A stretch of 7,381 nucleotides of DNA from Holosporales bacterium (GTDB lineage Bacteria; Pseudomonadota; Alphaproteobacteria; Caedimonadales; UBA9215): assembly GCA_003503995.1 (NCBI GenBank), contig DOCA01000178.1, positions 1-7,381 on the forward strand, in the 5' to 3' direction. The notes below the pieces were generated by a model. The model had not been told where the DNA came from. It saw only the letters and a program-made list of their open reading frames with translations, and did not search any database. Shown here in pieces: positions 1 through 4,438 of this stretch (within the stretch, counting starts at the first letter, position 1; each line of letters begins with the position of its first letter). The position numbers and the translations under genes were made by a program.

Positions 1-90
1 TTACGTTTCCACGATCTCACTTCATCGTTTTCTCATCCAAAACCGCTACACTTAACTATTATGAAGAGGGTTCTTAAAAAAATAATCTTA

Positions 91-97
91 GGGAGGA
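91..97 (+). promoter_or_regulatory. Strong ribosome binding site of the phytase gene
   Basis: The sequence GGGAGGA lies 4 to 5 bases upstream of the ATG at 102. It is a near-perfect match to the anti-Shine-Dalgarno and fixes the start of the phytase gene. A TATTAT hexamer at 57-62 could be a -10 element, but no good -35 partner is visible, so I do not call a promoter. Confidence 0.8.
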
Positions 98-101
98 ATT
101 C

Positions 102-1163
102 ATGAAAAATTTTTTTTGCGCACTCATTCTTTTAGGGGCTTTAACGGCTTGTTCCTCACAGGTAAAACAAACCTCTACCATTCATGATGTGCACGCTCAT
201 TTTCAAACACCACCCTCAAAGGATGGAGAAGACCATGTGGATGATCCCGCGATTTATGTAAATAGCAAAGACCCTTCTAAAAGCTTCGTGATTGCTACAA
301 ACAAAAGTCGTATTGGAGGTGGCCTGCACCTTTATGATTTAGAAGGAAAAGAAATTAACTTTGTAGCCGATGGGCGCATGAATAATGTAGATCTTCGATA
401 TGATTTTCCCTTAAAAACCGCTAAAGGTATAGAAAAAGTGGATCTTATCGTTGCAACACATCGCTCTCAAAAAAATGTTGCTATTTATAAGGTTGACGCT
501 AACGCGCGCCGTTTGATAAATGTTACAGCTAAGGACTTTACCTTTGATTTTTCTCCCTATGGGGGATGCCTCTATCATAACCATCAAAACAATAAATTCT
601 ATTTCTTTGCAACCTCTAAAGACGGGAAGGTCGAGCAAGTTGAATTAGTTGACCAAGGAAATGGACTGATTGCTGCAAAGAGTGTTCGTACCTTTGAGGT
701 GGGCTCTATTTCTGAAGGCTGTGTTGCAGATGATGAAAGTGGTGCTCTTTTTGTGGGAGAAGAAAATGTTGCCATCTGGAAATACAGTGCAGATCCCTTG
801 GGAGGAACAGCGCGAGAAAAAATCGATGGTGTCGGGCAGTACTTGGTTGCTGATATCGAGGGGTTGACCATCTACTATGGGCAAGAGGGAAAAGGTTATT
901 TGATTGCCTCGTCTCAAGGCAATAGCACCTATGTTGTTTACCAACGTCAAGCACCCCATGGTTATGTGGGTACGTTTCAAATTGCGTCTAAAGGTACGAT
1001 GGAAGGCACAGAAGAAACCGATGGTGTTGATGTAACGCACCACGCGCTTCCTCATTTCCCCAAAGGGCTCTTTGTGGCCCATGATAACCGTTCCAGCAAA
1101 GGGGGCGGGTCGAATTTCAAATTTGTTTCTTGGGAGCAAATTGCCAGAGGATTAGAAAAATAG
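102..1163 (+). CDS. Beta-propeller phytase (3-phytase family), predicted outer-membrane lipoprotein
   Basis: This is a 353-residue protein of the beta-propeller phytase (BPP) family, calcium-dependent enzymes that remove phosphate from phytate. Residues 1-16 form a lipoprotein signal peptide ending in the lipobox LTAC with Cys17. The following Ser residues carry no inner-membrane retention Asp, so outer-membrane anchoring is expected. Family motifs run in order: DDPAIYVN (47-54), NNVDLRYDF (94-102), VATHRS (117-122), SEGCVADDE (204-212), DIEGLTIYYG (251-260), SSQGNSTYVVY (270-280), TDGVDV (306-311) and the closing NFKFVSW (338-344). Length fits a single propeller. One oddity is the last blade: the usual QDG-type motif reads VAHDNRS (325-331). 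The ATG at 102 is supported by a strong Shine-Dalgarno. The gene stands alone, convergent with ydbL, and ends at a clear terminator. The family call is secure; activity on phytate rather than another phosphate ester is inferred. Confidence 0.92.
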   Translation: MKNFFCALILLGALTACSSQVKQTSTIHDVHAHFQTPPSKDGEDHVDDPAIYVNSKDPSKSFVIATNKSRIGGGLHLYDLEGKEINFVADGRMNNVDLRYDFPLKTAKGIEKVDLIVATHRSQKNVAIYKVDANARRLINVTAKDFTFDFSPYGGCLYHNHQNNKFYFFATSKDGKVEQVELVDQGNGLIAAKSVRTFEVGSISEGCVADDESGALFVGEENVAIWKYSADPLGGTAREKIDGVGQYLVADIEGLTIYYGQEGKGYLIASSQGNSTYVVYQRQAPHGYVGTFQIASKGTMEGTEETDGVDVTHHALPHFPKGLFVAHDNRSSKGGGSNFKFVSWEQIARGLEK

Positions 1164-1196
1164 AGTCTTTGATAATCGTATTGATATAAGAAAAGA

Positions 1197-1234
1197 CCTG
1201 TGTCAGTCAGTGATCTTGATACAGGCTTTTTTTT
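1197..1234 (+). terminator. Rho-independent terminator of the phytase gene, possibly bidirectional
   Basis: A 9-bp stem pairs CCTGTGTCA (1197-1205) with TGATACAGG (1217-1225), with one G-U wobble. The loop is 11 bases and eight T residues follow at 1227-1234. It sits 33 bases past the phytase stop. On the minus strand the same hairpin is followed by a shorter T-rich run and lies just beyond the ydbL stop, so it may end that operon as well. Confidence 0.88.
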
Positions 1235-1256
1235 GGGATGAGAATACCTTGAAACT

Positions 1257-1544
1257 TTATAAGCGGCCAGCAGCTTCTTGAGCGACCTGAGCTGGACTAG
1301 CGCCAGTTTGTCGTGCAACGTCTTCATAATAAGCGCGTCGTTGGGCATTGATTGCCGCTGCGATGGCTTGGCCCTCGGCTGTCAAAGCCTTAACATAACC
1401 ATCACCTCTTTCTGCGATCAGCTTCTTTTGTTTGGCTTCTTGGGCTGACATGTGAGCTTGTGCAGGTGTTGGAAGGCTTAGGACTGTTGCAGCAACGAGG
1501 CCTACAAAACTTAAAGAAACTATTTTATGGAGTATTTTTTTCAT
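1257..1544 (-). CDS. ydbL: YdbL family periplasmic protein (DUF1318)
   Basis: This 95-residue exported protein has a signal peptide of about 30 residues (basic N-terminus, hydrophobic core, AQA just before His31). The mature part carries the features of the YdbL/DUF1318 family: an ERGDGYVKAL segment (45-54), an INAQRRAYYEDVARQTG segment (65-81) and a short helical C-terminus with the VAQEAAGRL ending. In E. coli YdbL is a small periplasmic partner of YdbH and YnbE and is reported to limit YnbE multimerisation. It is the last gene of the ydbH-ynbE-ydbL operon. Its start is supported by TAAGGAA (1558-1552) seven bases upstream of the ATG. Family and operon membership are strong; the chaperone-like role is carried over from E. 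coli. Confidence 0.88.
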   Translation of the reverse strand: MKKILHKIVSLSFVGLVAATVLSLPTPAQAHMSAQEAKQKKLIAERGDGYVKALTAEGQAIAAAINAQRRAYYEDVARQTGASPAQVAQEAAGRL

Positions 1545-1551
1545 TGCTAGA

Positions 1552-1558
1552 TTCCTTA
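1552..1558 (-). promoter_or_regulatory. ydbL ribosome binding site fused to the ynbE stop codon
   Basis: On the minus strand the motif TAAGGAA contains the ynbE stop (TAA, 1558-1556) and is at the same time the Shine-Dalgarno for ydbL, with a 7-base spacer to the ATG at 1544. A ribosome ending ynbE would therefore sit on the ydbL start site, which suggests translational coupling. Confidence 0.75.
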
Positions 1559-1771
1559 GAATATATCTGGGTTTTTTTTGATGACTTTATCAAGCTCGCG
1601 ATCTACTTTTACTTTGAGTTTGTGATCAATCTTTAAGTTGATATTGACTTCGATGGGCTTTTTTGGCGCCTTGACTGTCACAACAGGAGAGCAAGAAAAA
1701 AGGAGTAATGACAAAGCTATTGGAGAAATATGCAATAACTTTTTAGTTTTAAATAAGAACAATTTATTCAT
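1556..1771 (-). CDS. ynbE: YnbE-like outer-membrane lipoprotein
   Basis: This 71-residue protein has a long signal peptide ending in the lipobox LFSC, with lipidated Cys27 followed by Ser-Pro. That context predicts the outer membrane. The mature part is about 45 residues, with a VTVKAPKKPIEVNINLKIDH core (31-50), a lysine-rich charged segment and the C-terminal KNPDIF. This matches E. coli YnbE, which has a similar AP-x-x-PI-x-(I/V)-N-x-N core and an acidic-hydrophobic DLF-type ending. In E. coli YnbE is the outer-membrane end of an intermembrane bridge, adding beta strands to the C-terminal end of YdbH. Here it starts inside the 3' end of ydbH (8-base overlap), so the two are very likely co-translated. 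There is no strong Shine-Dalgarno, only a weak AAAGAA, which fits coupling to ydbH. Confidence 0.88.
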   Translation of the reverse strand: MNKLFLFKTKKLLHISPIALSLLLFSCSPVVTVKAPKKPIEVNINLKIDHKLKVKVDRELDKVIKKNPDIF

Positions 1772-3569
1772 GTGAATTCTTTAAAATATTTTTATCTAAT
1801 TTACCATCAGACATCATAACGTCAAGACTTTTCTGAATAATCTCTTCTAAAGGCCCCTTGACATTAATGCGGAAGTGAAAGGGGTGTCCCTCTAAAACTT
1901 TAGGATTATGGCCGGTCACGTCTAAAAGAAGCTCCGTATCCTTATGGGGAATTTTTTTGATATCCATCTTAAAGTCACTAAATTCAAAATTTTCTAAGGC
2001 TTGGGATATCAATGATGTAGAGTCATGATCAGTGGGTAAAATCTTGGTAAGGGGGCGATAACGAATATAGCCACTATTTGTTGCATGAGCAAAGCCCGTA
2101 TCGATTGTGATGCTAAAGTCAGAGTGAATTTTTACAGGAAGCGTTCCCTTTAAAATCCCTTTGGCACTTAAACCATCGATCTCAGCAAGTTTTGTCAGTT
2201 CGTACAAAGAAACGTTTTTAAAGGTTAGATCAAAGGCGATGGGAAATTTCAAAGGCCAAAGGGAGATGGGCGTTGCTTTGATAGTACCTCCTGCAAAATC
2301 AAAGGAGAGGCTCTCAGCCTTTAGGCCCTTTGCTGCTGTGGCGCCATAAATGATTTTGCCTTTTTTAAGGGCAAGAGGCCCTTTAATGGATTGGATATGC
2401 ATGACTTGTTGTGGAGCCGTTAAAAGAGGGGAGAGGCCTTTAAGGTGGAGCTTGGTTTCAAGGCCTTCAATGTTATACCCTGCCCCTGCCACGTTTCCTT
2501 CTAAAAGAGTAAAAATAAGGGAAGGTTCTAGACCGTCTTTTGTCCACTTAAGTGTTCCTTTTGTGTTCAATTTTCCTGAAAATGTTTTTAAGAAGGGTGG
2601 TGCTTTTTTCCAGAGTTTTTCAAAAGATTGGCTGTTTTTTGGAAAGACTAAAGAGTTTGAGGTTACTGTTGTATGCCCATTCCCTGTAAAAGAATGCTCG
2701 CCTTCGCCATTAAGGGTAAAGTTGTGAAAGGGGAGAGAAAGAGCGAATTTAAAATCAATCTTATTTTGTAGGTCTGTTTTGCCGTCCACTTTCAGATTCA
2801 AGGGTGCAAAGTCCGAGCCATACAAAATATCTTTTAGCATCAGGCTATAGGTGAGCTCTTGGTTTTCAATGTGAATATTGCCGCTTACTTCACTTGCTGT
2901 CATGGTCTTTATAGGCGCCAAAGAGCCTTCGGTAATTGTGAGATGCGCTTTGAGAGCGTTTTTAAAAGGGAGGCCTGATATCATTTCGATTACATACGTT
3001 CCTTTTAAATTTCCCTTTGATGAAGACGCTGCCCAAGGCCCTTTTGAGGAGAGGGATTGCTCTGGTTGCAAAAGGAAAGAATCGGGTTCGAGATCAAGGG
3101 AATAGGGTCCATAGGTCGTATGCTCGCCTTTAAGGGTGAGATGCTTAATCTCCGTTTCTAAAATGGAAAAGCCTAGGTCTGGCAGTGTAAAAATATCTGC
3201 GTTGGTATCGGCATGATCTGACTTGTCCAAAAAAGAAAGATGGGGCAGGAGGAGGTTATTATCTTCATCTATGTTCAGGGGAATTATCAGCCTATCGATG
3301 ACAATTTTTTTAATTTCCTTGTCATAGATTTTCCCATAATCAAAATAAAGAGATACCTTTTGAAGAGAGGGCGTATTTTCTGGGTCTGATGTAAAACGAA
3401 GTCCTTTAAAAGTGAGATGATGCCAACCGATCTGTACAGAATCCCAATGAATATTATAAGTCGTGTTGATATGCTCTTTAGCAAAAAAGAAAAGAGAAAA
3501 CACGGCAATCAATAGAAAGACAACGCCTGTTGTGAAAAGTCGAAAGAGTATTTTTAAGGTTAGTCTCAT
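1764..3569 (-). CDS. ydbH: YdbH family AsmA-like intermembrane phospholipid transport protein, short form
   Basis: This 601-residue protein has one N-terminal membrane anchor (about residues 10-30) followed by a large periplasmic part. That part is made of alternating polar and hydrophobic beta strands with many GxL/GxLKGT turns, as expected for the groove-shaped fold of AsmA-like proteins. The C-terminal third carries the YdbH signature: GILKGTLPVKI (471-481), NSGYIRYRP (498-506), ALENFEFSDFKMDI (524-537) and LLLDVTGHNPKVLEGHPFHF (547-566), ending in NVKGPLEEIIQKSL. E. coli YdbH, TamB and YhdP are partly redundant in carrying phospholipids to the outer membrane. E. coli YdbH is about 880 residues, so this copy lacks roughly a third, apparently from the N-terminal and middle repeats, while the conserved end is intact. 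The reading frame is clean, so it is not a pseudogene. It heads the operon with ynbE and ydbL. The start is the first ATG, with only a weak GAGA-type ribosome site. Confidence 0.87.
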   Translation of the reverse strand: MRLTLKILFRLFTTGVVFLLIAVFSLFFFAKEHINTTYNIHWDSVQIGWHHLTFKGLRFTSDPENTPSLQKVSLYFDYGKIYDKEIKKIVIDRLIIPLNIDEDNNLLLPHLSFLDKSDHADTNADIFTLPDLGFSILETEIKHLTLKGEHTTYGPYSLDLEPDSFLLQPEQSLSSKGPWAASSSKGNLKGTYVIEMISGLPFKNALKAHLTITEGSLAPIKTMTASEVSGNIHIENQELTYSLMLKDILYGSDFAPLNLKVDGKTDLQNKIDFKFALSLPFHNFTLNGEGEHSFTGNGHTTVTSNSLVFPKNSQSFEKLWKKAPPFLKTFSGKLNTKGTLKWTKDGLEPSLIFTLLEGNVAGAGYNIEGLETKLHLKGLSPLLTAPQQVMHIQSIKGPLALKKGKIIYGATAAKGLKAESLSFDFAGGTIKATPISLWPLKFPIAFDLTFKNVSLYELTKLAEIDGLSAKGILKGTLPVKIHSDFSITIDTGFAHATNSGYIRYRPLTKILPTDHDSTSLISQALENFEFSDFKMDIKKIPHKDTELLLDVTGHNPKVLEGHPFHFRINVKGPLEEIIQKSLDVMMSDGKLDKNILKNSHE

Positions 3570-3582
3570 TAAGTGTCGTTTC

Positions 3583-3623
3583 TCAGATTTTACTTAGGTT
3601 TAAACCACGAATTTCAGATTTTA
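3583..3623. promoter_or_regulatory. Symmetric site in the divergent promoter region (possible operator)
   Basis: Two exact copies of TCAGATTTTA (3583-3592 and 3614-3623) are spaced 31 bases start to start, close to three helical turns. They flank a perfect 10-bp palindrome, GGTTTAAACC (3597-3606). On the minus strand each direct repeat reads TAAAATCTGA, which could instead be two -10-like hexamers for ydbH. The location, between two divergent genes, is right for regulation. No known regulator is recognised. Confidence 0.3.
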
Positions 3624-3631
3624 AAGCTTTA

Positions 3632-3660
3632 TTAATTCCTTTTTATTAATATCATAAAAT
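3632..3660 (+). promoter_or_regulatory. Weak candidate promoter of the unknown secreted protein gene
   Basis: TTAATT (3632-3637) and TAAAAT (3655-3660) are 17 bases apart. The -10 match is fair and the -35 match poor, in a very AT-rich stretch where chance matches are common. A start site near 3667 would leave a leader of about 17 bases holding the ribosome site at 3668-3676. That would exclude the ATG at 3666 as the start and favour the GTG at 3684. Confidence 0.25.
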
Positions 3661-3667
3661 AATTAAT

Positions 3668-3676
3668 GAGAGGGAG
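3668..3676 (+). promoter_or_regulatory. Ribosome binding site that favours the GTG start at 3684
   Basis: GAGAGGGAG lies 7 bases upstream of the GTG at 3684. The in-frame ATG at 3666 has only AT-rich sequence upstream and would place this motif inside the coding region, so the GTG is the better start. Confidence 0.65.
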
Positions 3677-3683
3677 TTTTTCA

Positions 3684-4217
3684 GTGAATTTATTTCGTTA
3701 TATATGTTTGATTTTAATTATTAGCACTTCTTTTTCTTATGGGAGTGAAAAAAGTGAGAGGGTGTATGGTGTAATTGTCCCTCAAATGGTAGAGACTTTA
3801 ATTCCTCTTGGGCGAGAGGTTGCGAAGAATTTAGAAGAGTACCGAAAAACAACGAAAGATCTTTTCTCTACAATCGAAATCAACAAAGAGGCTATGTCTA
3901 TTTTAGCCGATACCCCAGAGCGTTTAAAGCAGTTTGAGCGCCTTAAAAATGACTATAAAGCCCTAGAAACAGAGTTAAAAGAAAATGATGAGAATCCTTA
4001 CTTTTACGAGTCAGACCGCCAAGTCTATTCTGTTTTGGTTGATAATATTATCAGAGGGGGGTGGCTTCGTTACAGCTATATTTATAAGTTACAGAAAATT
4101 CAACAAGCTCTTTTTGCAGTTTTATTCCTTGGGAACGCCGCGTCTATTGATGAACATTTTGAGGTGGAAGAAAAGCGTGAGCAAGAGATGTATAGGAAGC
4201 ACTTAGGCCGTAGATAA
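3684..4217 (+). CDS. Uncharacterised secreted helical protein
   Basis: I do not recognise this protein. From the preferred GTG start it has 177 residues; an ATG 18 bases upstream in frame would give 183, but lacks a ribosome site. The N-terminus is a signal peptide: a short basic start (VNLFR), a hydrophobic core (YICLILIISTSF) and a likely cleavage after SYG. No lipobox Cys is present. The mature part looks almost wholly alpha-helical and charged, with coiled-coil-like stretches (LIPLGREVAKNLEEYRKTTK and ERLKQFERLKNDYKALETEL). An aromatic central segment with ENPYFYESDRQVY follows, then GGWLRYSYIY, a short hydrophobic LFAVLFLGNAA, and a basic end (KHLGRR). The hydrophobic segment is short and could pack in a helical bundle rather than span a membrane. 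The gene diverges from ydbH and converges on topA, so context gives no clear function. The amino acid pattern and the ribosome site support a real gene. Confidence 0.8.
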   Translation: MNLFRYICLILIISTSFSYGSEKSERVYGVIVPQMVETLIPLGREVAKNLEEYRKTTKDLFSTIEINKEAMSILADTPERLKQFERLKNDYKALETELKENDENPYFYESDRQVYSVLVDNIIRGGWLRYSYIYKLQKIQQALFAVLFLGNAASIDEHFEVEEKREQEMYRKHLGRR

Positions 4218-4275
4218 ACATAAAGAAAAGTTACTTTAATAATGTATTTTCGCCGTCTCATTGAGAAAAGAAGAA

Positions 4276-4305
4276 GACCATGGGAGGAAGATCCATGGCC
4301 TTTTT
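4276..4305. terminator. Likely bidirectional terminator between the unknown gene and topA
   Basis: GACCATGG (4276-4283) and CCATGGCC (4293-4300) form a hairpin with a 9-base loop. On the minus strand the stem is 8 bp with one G-U pair and is followed by a pyrimidine-rich TTCTTCTTTTCT, suited to ending topA transcripts. On the plus strand the core stem is 6 bp (an A-C mismatch lies outside it) and is followed by TTTTT (4301-4305), suited to the unknown gene. Strength is moderate in both directions. Confidence 0.55.
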
Positions 4306-4438
4306 GGAAGAACTATAATTAGTTCCACGCTTACACTTTGTTGCTGCGCCCTGTACCTATAAGAACAGGTGTTGTCGCTGACGCCTCATGTACACGTAAA
4401 ACCAATCAGCTATATAGGCGCTCATAGGTTAAGATTTG
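4306..4438. other. Non-coding stretch downstream of topA with inverted repeats
   Basis: No credible open frame is present. A perfect hairpin GAACTA-TAAT-TAGTTC lies at 4310-4325 without a T-run. A second inverted repeat, CCTGT (4350-4354) with ACAGG (4365-4369), has a 10-base loop. TGTTG-CTGCGCC and TGTTGTCGCTGACGCC (from 4339 and 4370) are loosely similar. It is probably the 3' untranslated region of topA, since the likely terminator lies beyond it. A small RNA cannot be excluded, but I recognise no known RNA family. Confidence 0.4.

Noticed and set aside
645..1139. Open frame of 164 codons on the minus strand inside the phytase gene
   Set aside because: It is fully antisense to a gene with clear family motifs, has no recognisable domain, and looks like a by-product of the codon pattern of the real gene.
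2350..2727. Open frame of 125 codons on the plus strand inside ydbH
   Set aside because: It is antisense to a well-supported gene, with a composition rich in Arg, Pro and Ser and no family resemblance.
4310..4325. Hairpin GAACTA-TAAT-TAGTTC as a topA terminator
   Set aside because: The stem is AT-rich and no T-run follows on either strand; the hairpin at 4276-4300 is the better candidate.
4339..4407. Possible CRISPR-like or tandem repeat (TGTTG...GCC segments 31 bases apart)
   Set aside because: Only two loosely similar copies with several mismatches and gaps; no regular array.
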